Origin: Grifola frondosa
Lineage: Eukaryota; Basidiomycota; Agaricomycetes; Polyporales; Grifolaceae
Length of the DNA stretch: 64,000 nt
NCBI GenBank assembly: GCA_001683735.1
Contig: LUGG01000001.1
Coordinates: 806,001-870,000 of the forward strand
Direction: 5' to 3'
In this document: in pieces, positions 14,971-25,341 of the stretch
Numbering within the stretch: position 1 is the first letter of the stretch
Layout: each line of letters begins with the position of its first letter
Made by a program: the position numbers and the translations under genes
The notes under the pieces: model-generated
What the model was told of the DNA's origin: nothing
Seen by the model: the letters and a program-made list of their open reading frames with translations, nothing else
Database searches by the model: none

Positions 14971-15586
14971 CAGTGGCACGCTGCGGATTAATCTCCGAAG
15001 GGTCGCTAATGATACCCCGAGTAACATTCTGGAACGCCTATTCAGTCATACACCACTCATTAACTGTAGATCGAAGGACCAATAACTTCGGACATGATAG
15101 ACACTGCTTCTCAATTCACACCGTACAATACAGTCTCTTTCACGTCAGTCTGAGCGGAAAAGAGATATGTAAGGACTCTCACAAATGTGACGTGGCGAAG
15201 CCACTGAGTAAGGTGGTTGGTCAGAAGCCCAGTAGAAAAGGTGTTCCGTTCAGGGGCATTACAATGCAAAAGATGGATATTAGTATACCCCAAGAATCGA
15301 TATACGTCCGTGTGGACGATGGCGCGAGGAGCCCAGTTCTCTTCCACTGCTGCGGAGATGAGAACGTTGAGTGTATCTCCTTCAGATATCCAACAGATTT
15401 TACGTACAACGACAGCCCTCGGAACGGCTTGATTCGGCGAGGTAAGGTGCAGCACATCTTTCCATGAACGTGAAAGGAAGACCTCAATGGGGATCACCAG
15501 CAGTGAATCCAAACGGTATGGATACACGGTTAAGCACGCTATTCAAGATTCGGAAATATACTGCTTAAAAATACAAATTGAGGTGC
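14971..15586. other. Intergenic, possible minus-strand fragment
   Basis: A minus-strand frame of 138 codons (15111-15527) is open, but I recognise no family, and a 164-codon frame overlaps it on the plus strand. I do not call either a gene. The 3' end of the thiolase transcript is at the right edge. Confidence 0.3.
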
Positions 15587-17564
15587 TTATAGCTTGGCCC
15601 TTTGAAGGATGAACGGAGAGTTCTTGTGAGCTTTCACCTTGTCGACATCCGACATCGTAACAGGTCGACATTCATGCCCGTGATTATAACCCAACCTGCA
15701 GAGACTCTGTCACCGATTTTCTGGAGTATATTTTGTCATGACTTACCTATCTCTTCCGTCCTGTCCTCCCCCTTTGTAGAATTCGGGACGACGGAGAAGG
15801 CTACAGACAACCGCACCACCGAGACCTATGTTATGGACGAGGCCATACTTGCCCCTCCTGTCGGGTCCATCAAGCAGTCCAGGGGCTTGCATTGGACCAG
15901 CCCCTACAGACAGGTTAGCGGGTTGGGGTCTCCTACAAATAAGCGAGCTTACATTGCCGCAATTGCACTGAAGGCGTGAGTTAGTAATTGTAGTAACAAC
16001 AGCGGCAAGATGAACGCACTGGTGATATAGAAATGCATGCCCAACCCGGTAGCTCCAAGTGGATGACCCTTCGCCTCCAGACCGCCGCTAGGATTAACTA
16101 CGTACTTGCCACCGAACTTCGAAAAGTTGTGAGCAAACGTAATCGAATGATGATGGGTCTACTTACGGTATTGTCTCCCCGTTCCACCAACTTGTGCGCC
16201 TCTCCTGGTGCGCAGAGCCCCAACGCGTCGTACGTCACGAGCTGTATGTCAAGTTAGTATACAGTGAATAGGTGGCACAATAGGCTCTCACTTCGTTGGC
16301 GGAAAAGCAATCATGAAGCTCAACGACGCCGACTTGGTCTCTTCCCTCTCCTTCCTTGAATCCAGCATCGCGGAATACCTGGTTGGCACAATTCTTGGTC
16401 ATGGTGAACCCGATCACCTCCATAGCGCTCTTGCTCTCGAACGTCACTGGCTCGTCTGTAGTCAACGCCTGTGCCACAATTTCAATCGCCTGATTTTCTA
16501 GATTATGTGCATGCACAAAATCTTCAGATGCTACAATGCAACAAGCAGCCCCGTCCTGATTAATGTGTATGAGTGACAGGTATATAAACAGATCAACAAG
16601 TAAACGACACACCGAGGTAGGGCTACACATGAACTTGGTCAACTGCTTGTTGATCTGCGCAGAGGCGAGCACCTGCTCGACGCTCCAGCCGTCGCGGAAC
16701 TGGGAATAAGGATTGTTAACGGAATGCCGATGATTCTTGCTGGCTATAGAAGCGATGTATTCAGAGGGCTTTCGCCACGAAATATTGAGACGCTTTACCT
16801 ATCATAGCAAGGTGTTTGATTTCCGCGCCATATTTGTCCATGTACTCTTGAGCACCGGAGGCGAACATTCTCGGCGCACTCGGACCCGAATTCAGACCAC
16901 TGCTGAGTAGCTGTTCGGCCTCGGCTGTAGCTTCGTGGAACGTCTCCAGAGGGCTTGGTCTGTCAGGGAAATTGGTTCCGAGACTGCCACGCGCCATGCG
17001 TTCAAAACCCAGCGCAAGAGCGCACTCGACGAGCCCGGATTTCACCATATTGTTGGCTTGGTAGAGAGCAGTACTACCGGTGGAACAGTTGTTGTTGACA
17101 TTGGTGATCGGTATACCGGTCATACCCAAGTTATACAACGCTCTCTTCAGGGAAGGTGTCAGTCAGATGGATATGTCAAGCTCCGGACAACCTCTTACCT
17201 GACCAGAAGTGGAGTCGCCGTAGCAGTAGCCTACAAAAGCCATTTCAATCGCATCGTAAGTGATACCTACAAACATGATCAGCAGCAGAACGCGTGACAT
17301 GAGTTCCAGTTGCTTCATCTCATCTCACCAGCATCGAGGAGGGCCTTCGTTCCAGCTTCCAAGCCCATCTGGTATGACAGTTTCATATCAATACGTACAC
17401 TGTATCGCAGCAGGTCTGACATACGTCCTCTGTCGACCTTTGACCCTCGGCTATAACGACTTGTAAGCTTCAACTGATTCTGTGCTCATAGAGGTTCAGT
17501 CAACCTTGATGAAGGCAGTACAGCCAACTCCAATGATGAAGCTCCTTCTTCCTCGGGATGGCAT
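15587..17564 (-). CDS. Peroxisomal SCP-x-type thiolase (acetyl-CoA acyltransferase)
   Basis: Thiolase of the sterol-carrier-protein-x group, which cleaves branched or medium-chain 3-ketoacyl-CoA in peroxisomes. Start [20 protein letters not shown] at 17564; then [28 protein letters not shown], the active-site Cys region [14 protein letters not shown] (about 17080), [13 protein letters not shown] (about 16320), [15 protein letters not shown], the His motif [14 protein letters not shown] (about 16070) and [20 protein letters not shown] (about 15810). A final exon after an intron ends RAKL, a likely PTS1 peroxisome signal. The SCP2 domain itself is absent. One short exon near 17440 is one base short in a GGG run (KPR-GQRSTED), probably an assembly slip. 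Divergent from LIP2. Confidence 0.88.
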
Positions 17565-17817
17565 ACTGGTGGCAAATATGTTCTGGAGCTAGTCAAGTTC
17601 ACGATACTGAACAGGTCCTTGGCAACTGCACAGAGACCAGAAAAATGGGAGTTGCGCTGAAAATCTCACGGTTCCTATAAGAGTAGGACAGCTATCCAAT
17701 TTGTCTGGGAGCATGATATTTACGTAGAGAGGTCATACGGACCTCGGTAACGTTGGCATGATGCTGCCGGCGGTCAACCGGTCACACGGCAAGCACTCTT
17801 AGCACTACGCGTACCCC
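17565..17817. promoter_or_regulatory. Short divergent promoter, thiolase / LIP2
   Basis: Only 253 bases separate the two start codons, so both promoters must overlap here. No obvious TATA box. Confidence 0.55.
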
Positions 17818-18618
17818 ATGGGTCTTCCACCAATATTTTACCATTATTTCTCATTGCCTCTGCCCTACGCTCGTACGCTCGCTCTACAAGAGCACCTTCA
17901 CGCGCTCCAACTCCTACATCGTCGTACTTCCGGTGACCACAAAGACGTCCTCCTACTTTTGCAACACCGGCCAGTGTACACTGGTGGCCGACGACAACTG
18001 TCTACTTCACCAGAAGTGGAGGCCGAGGCAAGGCGTCTCCAAGAAATTGGTGCCGACTTCGTCACGACCCAGCGGGGTGGGCAGACTACGTACCATGGAC
18101 CCGGGCAAATAGTTGGATACCCTCTCCTCGATCTCGGGCGTTCCTCCCCGCCTATGGGCATACGTGAATACATCTGCAGGATGCAGAGGACGCTCGAATC
18201 TCATCTATCAGAATCCCATGGAATTCAACACTCCCCGAGCGAACATACCGGCGTGTTCTTGGATGAGCGGACGAAGATTGCGAGCATTGGCGTGCAAGTC
18301 AGGCACCGCCTGACAACCCACGGTTTTGCGATGAACATTACGCGAGAGCCGCTTGCATGGTTCGACCAAGTGGTGGCTTGTGGACTAACGGATGTCAAGG
18401 CTGGCTGCATTGCAGATGCGACGAAGAATAGTAATGCCCAAGCGAGTATCAGTGTCGAAGGAGAGGTCCCAGGGTTGGTGAGCTGCTTCGGACGAGTCTA
18501 CGAGCGGGATATGGTCCAGATGGATCTGAGTGGGGAAGGAGAGATTGAGGATGCAATTCGGGCTGTCGAGGAAGCTGCAAGAGCAGCGGGACCTTGGCTA
18601 CGCGCCCCCATGCAATGA
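17818..18618 (+). CDS. LIP2: Lipoyl(octanoyl) transferase, mitochondrial
   Basis: Transfers octanoate from acyl carrier protein to lipoyl domains (LipB family, mitochondrial matrix). Single exon of 266 codons starting MGLPPIFYHYFSLPLPYART. The family motifs are intact: LLLQHRPVYTGGRR, RGGQTTYHGPGQIVGYPLLD (about 18075-18135), the catalytic-Lys motif KIASIGVQVR (about 18275), HGFAMNI and the catalytic Cys in VACGLTDVKAG (about 18375). Length is usual for fungal LIP2. Lack of introns is unusual for this window. No clear N-terminal mitochondrial presequence, although the start is somewhat hydrophobic. Confidence 0.93.
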   Translation: MGLPPIFYHYFSLPLPYARTLALQEHLHALQLLHRRTSGDHKDVLLLLQHRPVYTGGRRQLSTSPEVEAEARRLQEIGADFVTTQRGGQTTYHGPGQIVGYPLLDLGRSSPPMGIREYICRMQRTLESHLSESHGIQHSPSEHTGVFLDERTKIASIGVQVRHRLTTHGFAMNITREPLAWFDQVVACGLTDVKAGCIADATKNSNAQASISVEGEVPGLVSCFGRVYERDMVQMDLSGEGEIEDAIRAVEEAARAAGPWLRAPMQ

Positions 18619-19743
18619 GTTGGCTGTAACTGCGCTGCTTGTGGATGCAAAGACAATGGTGCATTTCCCGTCTAAATCTCATCATGCTGGCCTAACTCTA
18701 TGTTATTCCGGCTGACGCTAGTTGTATACGAACAGAGCGTCGTCGAGGACCCTCAGTGCTCTGCATCGTCGTTGAGCGGTATCATATGATCATGCAAATT
18801 GTTTTTGTTAGATCGTGATGTTACGAATTAGGAACATTCCTTGACAATCGATATTCTCAAGGTAAATCAGGACATCACTGGCATCTATTCGTTTTCGATT
18901 TTACACTGATAGTCTCGTGTACAGAGACAAAAGGGCCTGGACCACTGACATCAACGTATCAATAGCGCTTATCATTTGCTCTTTAAAGAGCCCAGAATGC
19001 TGTTCATCACACTCTTGTAATCATCGTTGGAAATTATACTGCCATTGAGAGACCCGAGCGTTTGCGCAATGCCGCCGAACACTGGTTTCGATGGTTGCAT
19101 TGGATATCATCACGTTTTGATGGTGTATATATGACCGCTTTAGTGCGTGCTATGCACTCCCGGATTATGGGCGAGCCCATGCTGATCCATCGCTTTTCCT
19201 CCGTCTGTTGCTAATGCAGCTGCTTTGCAGTTTCTTCAGTTAGGTCAGGCAGGCGTGTGAATTGTACGCATCGCATATCCACTTTATGGAACGTTTCAAA
19301 ATAAATAATAGCTCTCTATTTGGTCTTCAAACATTGGATTCCAGGATGAAGTGATTTTGCTTGGGTCCTCAAATCGTTACGTCATCCGTCCGGATGCTCC
19401 GGAGCAGAGTTAATGATGCAACCACCAACAAATTACAACACAGCACGGTTGGACTGCTTTGCGCGGATGCATATGTTATACCCCAAGAAGTTCGCATCGC
19501 TATTGCCGACACTAGCTTAACAGCCATGCTGACGGAATTCATCGGATCGAGGACCCGCAGGTCTTGACGCTGTGTTTCAACTGTGTTTGATCGTTTCATT
19601 GGAGGTCTCGGCGAGGCGAAGGGTCTGCTGCGAACTGAGGAACTGAGGATAAAAGGATGGCCATCCCTGTTATTCTGTTCCCCAGATCCTGGGGATTTCA
19701 CTTTCTTTTTTTTTAACTTTCAAGTTTCCTTCATTTTTTTGTC
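18619..19743. other. Intergenic, upstream of GH16 gene
   Basis: 1.1 kb without a recognised gene. A TATA-like GATAAAAG at 19648-19655 is about 90 bases upstream of the glucanase ATG; T-rich tracts at 19708-19745 lie just before it. Confidence 0.5.
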
Positions 19744-21171
19744 ATGCGTTCTTCAACAGCTGCGCTGTTCCTTGTGTCTTCTTTTGTGTCCGCTGCTCTT
19801 GGTGCCACATACAATGTCCAAGATACGTTCATTGGCCAAGATTTCTTGACCGGATTCAGCCACCAAGCTATCCCAGATCCTACCCATGGCCGAGTGTGAG
19901 TTGGACATTATTTATCAGCCTGCTTATCGTGGTACTAAACCGCTGCGCTCCAGGAACTATGTCGACCAAGCCACCGCGCTTGCGACTAATCTGAGCTTCG
20001 CTACAGCAGATACGTTCATCACACGCGCAGATAGTTTCACGACATTGGACCCAGCTGGACCCGGAAGGAGCGCCACGCGTCTTCAGAGCAACAACGCGTA
20101 TACCACACACGTCTCAGTGTATGCAGTGAAATAATCTTTAGTTCTCGATCTCTGTGTGCTGACTGTGTTATGACAGGTTCGATATCAGACACATGCCTCA
20201 AGGTTGTGGAACATGGCCGGCGGCTTGGGAGGTGGGCGCCAACTGGCCTAATGAGGGTGAAGTTGATATCGTAAGTTTCTCGACATCAGTTTTCGATGGC
20301 TAATCCGCGGTTGGACTGATGGCACCATACCGCTTTGCGCACACTGTAGTAAGTAACATTCCCCATTAACATTCCGAAACTCTATTCAATACTCTGTCTC
20401 TATTTAGGCTCGAGGGTGTCAACGATATTTCTCCCAATCAAATGACCTTGCATACTAGTGCTAATTGCGCTATGCCGGAACCCCGGAGCATGACAGGGTG
20501 AGTGGACTTGTCCGACCAGAGCATGTTTCTCACTCGGCAATATCAGAACGTCCGTGTCCGACAACTGCGACGTTGCTGCGAATGGAAACGCTGGCTGCGG
20601 TGTGCATGCCACTGCTCCGAACAGTTATGGTCCGGGCTTCAACGCCGCCGGCGGAGGGTTCTACGTCATGGAGCGGACCACCTCTTTCATCAAGGTGTGG
20701 TTCTGGTCTCGTGGAGATCCCACTGTCCCTTCAGACGTTAGCTCTGGAGCTGCCTCGGTGAACACTGACGCGTTTGTGAGTCTGTTGTTAGTTTTCTCAC
20801 GATCGCAGTTCCTCACTGGTTATGATATTAGGGAGTCCCCATGCGTTCTTCCCAAATGATCAGTGTGACATCAATGCTCATTTTGGGGCTCATAACATCA
20901 TCATCAATTTGACCTTCTGTAAGAGTTACTATAACTTCCATGCAATTAAGGACTGTTAATCTGAACTGGTTATCAGGTGGCGACTGGGCTGGTATTCCCT
21001 CCTTTTTCGATCAGGGTTCTTGCTCCGGAGACTGCAACAGTACGCATTTGAGCCACTCTGGTCCTTGAACCTAATGCTAATAGTTGTTCTTCGACAGCGT
21101 TCGTCAACAACAACCCGAGTGCATTTGAGGATGCGTTTTGGGATATCGCAGCTGTCCGGGTATATGTGTAG
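19744..21171 (+). CDS. Secreted GH16 endo-beta-glucanase
   Basis: Secreted glycoside hydrolase family 16 enzyme acting on beta-1,3(4)-glucans. Signal peptide [20 protein letters not shown]; then [30 protein letters not shown] and the catalytic region NEGEVDI-(intron)-LEGVND, which carries the E-x-D-x-x-E residues of GH16 (about 20255-20425). It continues [32 protein letters not shown] and C-terminal [15 protein letters not shown]. Many short introns. The intron between EVDI and LEGVND (about 20271-20406) does not join in phase with ordinary sites: one base too many, or an unseen micro-exon. Other junctions fit. The family is secure; exact substrate is inferred. Confidence 0.85.
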
Positions 21172-21520
21172 ACACGATGACCATGGAACGTTAACGTACA
21201 CGTTCTCTAATTCTGTAATGATGTCGACTCTGCCCGCCCATCGTTTATCAGCAACTTGGCAAGAACCTTGCACGGTAACGTCGGGAAATTGTTGTGTCCG
21301 TGGTCTTCACGGGTCTAAGATAACTGGCTATTGTTGGGCTCCTTCACAAGCTGATAGAATCCTTTGTATAACATAGTTCCCGTCTGCTGACGTGCATTCC
21401 AAAAGTGTGAACAGGCTGATGCCGGTTTTATTTATTATTACGCACGTACAAACCCAATCTCACAACAAGAAAGGTGAGAAATCAAATGTTGCGGTAGCAC
21501 CATGGGCATCTTGCGATACG
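21172..21520. other. Intergenic, GH16 3' side
   Basis: No gene recognised; the region lies between the 3' ends of the GH16 gene and the GH5-like pseudogene, which face each other. Confidence 0.4.
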
Positions 21521-22470
21521 TCTTGCAGAGTGCTTCACGACGCCTCGCGGATCCCGATTTCATAATCAAAGCCATCCTGATGACGAACGGTCATTGCCAA
21601 CGACACGGGCGTACGAAGTAGATCCGGCATACGTGAGGATCAGCATTCGGAATGACTTCCCAGTAGAGCCAAGGTAAACCCGCCGCCGTGACCTAGCCAG
21701 CAAAGTTGCGAATGTTCGCGTTGCGGGCATCGTCGGAAAGCGGGTTGCCTGACGGACAATCTTTATTTGCGGTTTCGAAAAAGCAGGCCCCCCCCCCGTC
21801 ATGAGTAATCCGAATAAGTATGCAGCGTGGCGAAAGCATGGAAAATACTGACTGTTCTTCCATATTCAGTTTTTTCCCGCCGCATGTGCTTATCGGACGA
21901 ACGGCTGAAGTGCGGAGGTAGTGAGGTGTCCCACGTCGTACGCGTGGACGGAGATGACATCCAGAGCCGTACAAGTCAGCCAGTCAGGCTGGATGAATTC
22001 CGTCGGGAACGACTCGCCGCCCGTCATGACAAGAACCTCCGAGGTTGATAGAATGACGTGAGTACATAGCGAAGTGGCCGTGCGGGGCACTCAACCGACC
22101 CCACTGTTATCGCCGAGTCATTACGGATCGTATTGGTCCGATCACATTGCCTGTACACTGGGTAAGCTATCTATCCGAACGCGAAGAGAAGGACAGAGTT
22201 TACCATTATTGATGAGCTTATATGTAAGATTGGCCCGGCAGGATATTGGTTATGGAATAGAACAATCTGTGCACCTTTCTGATCATAGCGAAACGGAAGA
22301 TATAACCGTCGAGTTGCTTCCTTGGCTTTCCTAGCGTAGTATGTACGTGGTTAAGAATATGCTGCAGACGAGCGTCGAAAGCTATCTGAGGCGCGGCCTG
22401 CTCGTAAAGGAGTTGAGAAAAAATCACGGGGAATGAGTTATTTCTGTTGCAAAGCCATAAAAAGACCATT
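21521..22470 (-). pseudogene. GH5-like glycoside hydrolase pseudogene
   Basis: Fragments in several frames recall a mushroom GH5-type enzyme: ILNHVHTTLGKP (about 22330-22390), MTGGESFPTEFIQPDWLTC and ALDVISVHAY (about 21930-22060), a nucleophile-like MEE (about 21860), CPSGNPLSDDARNANIRNFAG (about 21695-21755), then PWLYWEVIPNADPH (about 21630-21675) and DYEIGI near 21550. The frame is cut by TAG at 21693-21695 where relatives have Gln, and the acid/base region after TTLGKP is not recognisable. A run of ten C bases (21788-21797) lies where the frame shifts. Not translatable as it stands. Confidence 0.6.
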
Positions 22471-22687
22471 ATAAGCCATAGAGCAGCAATCGCCGTCTAT
22501 ATATTATAGTAAAGTTGTCGGGCGGGATAGTCGTTGTTGCTGGCCATGCATCAGAAAAATCGGGAGACGCCGGTATACATAGATGGTACCGATCGCAGTC
22601 CCAAAGCATGTGTTGTTATGATACATAAGTATTTGTGATTATCATACAAGAACAAATTTATAATACTCTGACCAAAAATTAAAGCAA
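22471..22687. other. AT-rich spacer
   Basis: AT-rich sequence leading into the satellite; no gene. Confidence 0.4.
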
Positions 22688-23020
22688 CAAAAAATAATGA
22701 GATTGTCCGAGCTTGCATGGTCATAATTGTAGTACATGTTAATATATTGCATGCACTGATGAAATAGGTGAAATAGTTGTACCTAATTCACCGTGGATTA
22801 AAAAGTCAAAAAATAATGAGATTGTCCGAGCTTGCATGGTCATAATTGTAGTACATGTTAATATATTGCATGCACTGATGAAATAGGTGAAATAGTTGTA
22901 CCTAATTCACCGTGGATTAAAAAGTCAAAAAATAATGAGATTGTCCGAGCTTGCATGGTCATAATTGTAGTACATGTTAACATATTGCATGCACTGATGA
23001 AATAGGTAAAATACTTGATT
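22688..23020. repeat. Tandem repeat, period 118-119 bases, about 2.8 copies
   Basis: Units begin AAAAATAATGAGATTGTCC (at about 22690, 22809 and 22928). The first two are almost identical; the third diverges after about 85 bases. AT-rich, no reading frame. Confidence 0.9.
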
Positions 23021-23173
23021 ATAATTGCATGTAGTTGCAGATTATTTTATGCGAACTAAATTAAGTAATATATATTAATCTTCTCTAATTCTCGAGTTTG
23101 TTGTAGATCGTACAGAAACCTCCGCATCGCTACTGAACAATACTAGAGAGTATCATGGCTGATGATCCCCCTT

Positions 23174-23388
23174 CATCAGCAAAATCTCAATTTAACTTAT
23201 CATACTTTTTGTCTCTTAATTGCTCTTAAATGCACTTATAAAAACCCTTATGAGATCTCTTTTATCTCTTAATTGCTCTTTTTGTTCTTAATTCAGAAGA
23301 AAAAGAGATATAAGACCTAAAAGTAAGTTCATAAGGGTTTGTTTAAGGAGAAAAAAGTATGATAAGTCAAATCGAGATTTTGCTGATG
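23174..23388. mobile_element. MITE-like element, copy 1 (215 bases)
   Basis: Begins CATCAGCAAAATCTC and ends with its inverse, with terminal inverted repeats of about 37 bases and two mismatches. The core is also partly inverted (CCCTTATGA appears in both halves). Flanked by TT on both sides, a possible 2-base target duplication. No coding capacity. The same element lies at 59235-59448 in the opposite orientation. Confidence 0.8.
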
Positions 23389-25341
23389 TTTAAGGGAAGA
23401 ACCATGACCAATCCATATTATGAAAATTATATATGGCTGCGTCCCTTGTCTGTCATTGTCTACACAAGAGATCCTGAGCCAGGCACTGCACTGCGAGCAG
23501 TCGTCCCGGATGGTCAAAACGCCCAGCACGCAATCACTGAAATACCAGGACCGGCACCCAAGCGAAGTCGCACTCCAGCAGAAACCCGCGAAGAAATCCC
23601 TCGCGGCTCCAGTCGCTCGCCTTGGTCCAGAGACACGAGAGCAGGGAGGCGAGGAGGCCGATCGAGCGCGTTATCTGCCGCCAGCGTCCGCCCAGGGCAA
23701 ACGTCCACGAGCGGGTCCAAGCGGTACGTCACTTGCTGCGTGAGGAGCTTGAAGAGGGTATGACGTATCCGGCTCCCTGTTAGTGAGTTCGAGTTCTATA
23801 GTACTGTCCGCAGGACTACGTCGGTCGCGAGACCTTACAGCATACTTGGGCGCTCAATGATGCCGCGCACGCGCATGACCCAGGAGTAGCACGATAATAG
23901 TGGCCATGAACAGCGGTAGATATACCGAAAGATAATCCTGATTTAATCAGAGAGAAGACAGGGGGCGTGTGCGAGAGATGCTTTGGCAGAATATCAGAGG
24001 TAGGCATGAGCGAGAGAAGCTGATATCTACGCCTATGGACCCCCATGGTGATTGAGAAAGACTTGACTATTGCTTGCAAGACGGAGAAGATTCGAGACAA
24101 TTTGGTGCCTTCTGTCGGAGCGATCGTATGGACGTACTCGCAGTAATCATGCTCATCGCCGCTGGGACAGACTTCAGTATAACACATTGCAATGGACGAG
24201 AGACATTCACCTGAATACAATACAGGACCGCGTGCCCTAGAGCAAAAATTGCAACACCTGAAAACTGAGCGTATTCTGGTATCCGAAGCCTGTCCCTTGG
24301 CGGATCATCCCTCGCTGGCGACAGGGGCGGCCGTGCGAGCGATACATGCGAGTTTTTTTTTTTTATTACCGCTGGGCTGTCTCGTTTGACATACAGTATG
24401 AAGCATCAGGAAAGGTATCTCGCCGCTGATAATCAAAGTATGTAATGGAAAATACAAAGACAGTTGCAGCGCATGCCCAGGCCCTTCACCACACCTGGCA
24501 ACATAGTTGTGGTTAGAAAAATTGAAATAATCAGAAGAATGAACGCACCTTATCGCATGTCGGCCTTCCGTTGAAGCTCACTTTGCGACGCTTCACCGGC
24601 TTCCTTGCGCAGCCGTCTGCACCAAACGTGGGGCCACCGGTTTATCTCGCCAGTATGCTGGCAACGGCGTCGCACCCAGGTGAAATTGCCACTCCGCAGG
24701 CGGCGAGGAAATCTCGTCGCATGAGCGCAGAATGTCGTTGGACAACGGCGGACCTTCCCGCATCAATAGACGACGTTTTCGGCGCAGCACATTCTACAAG
24801 GGGGTCAGGAAATTCGAAATCGATCGGATATTGGTACTTACCTTTGAGAAGACGGATGTGTGTGTGTATGTATGTGAGAGAGAGAGACAGAGATTGCTAG
24901 ATGTCGATGCGGTGCGTGAACAAGGAACGCGAGAAGGGATATGTGTCTGCAGTTCAATCAAGTTTCCGTGACGATTACTGTGTGTAAGATGCTCGAACTA
25001 CGAGGGGCTTTGGTGTGTCGATCTGGAACTCGTGTTGACCTGTTACTGGACATTGACATGAGACTCGAATTTCTTCTCGTTGAGCTTTCTGTAGTCAGGA
25101 TGAGGCACGAGTTCCACAATGTACCGTCCAGTGAAATCGCAGCAAAATGCTGTTCATTAGCAGATCCAACATAAATATGACTTGCAATATATACAGCAGA
25201 TAGTACACATTGGAGGTAATGATACAAGCCTACACGATGCACAAGGTGTGCTTAGGCCAGGTGTAGCGTAGTCCGACGGATTCATAGCCTAAGTTTACCA
25301 AAAAATTTTAAAACATTATTTGTAAAACGTAGTTCCTGGAC
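23389..25341. other. Two-kilobase stretch without a confident gene
   Basis: A proline/arginine-rich frame (about 23460-23745) is open on both strands, and frames near 24571-24900 overlap each other; none has a family I know. Holds a (TG)n/(GA)n microsatellite (24858-24892) and a 12-base T run (24352-24363). Confidence 0.4.
24858..24892. repeat. TG/GA microsatellite
   Basis: Alternating TG/TATG followed by GA repeats and ACAGAGA. Confidence 0.7.

Noticed and set aside
22688..23020. CRISPR-like repetition
   Set aside because: Repeats are long and directly adjacent with no unique spacers; the genome is eukaryotic.
23359..23763. 134-codon frame starting inside the MITE
   Set aside because: The start lies in the inverted terminus, the frame is Arg/Pro-rich from GC bias, and another frame is equally open.
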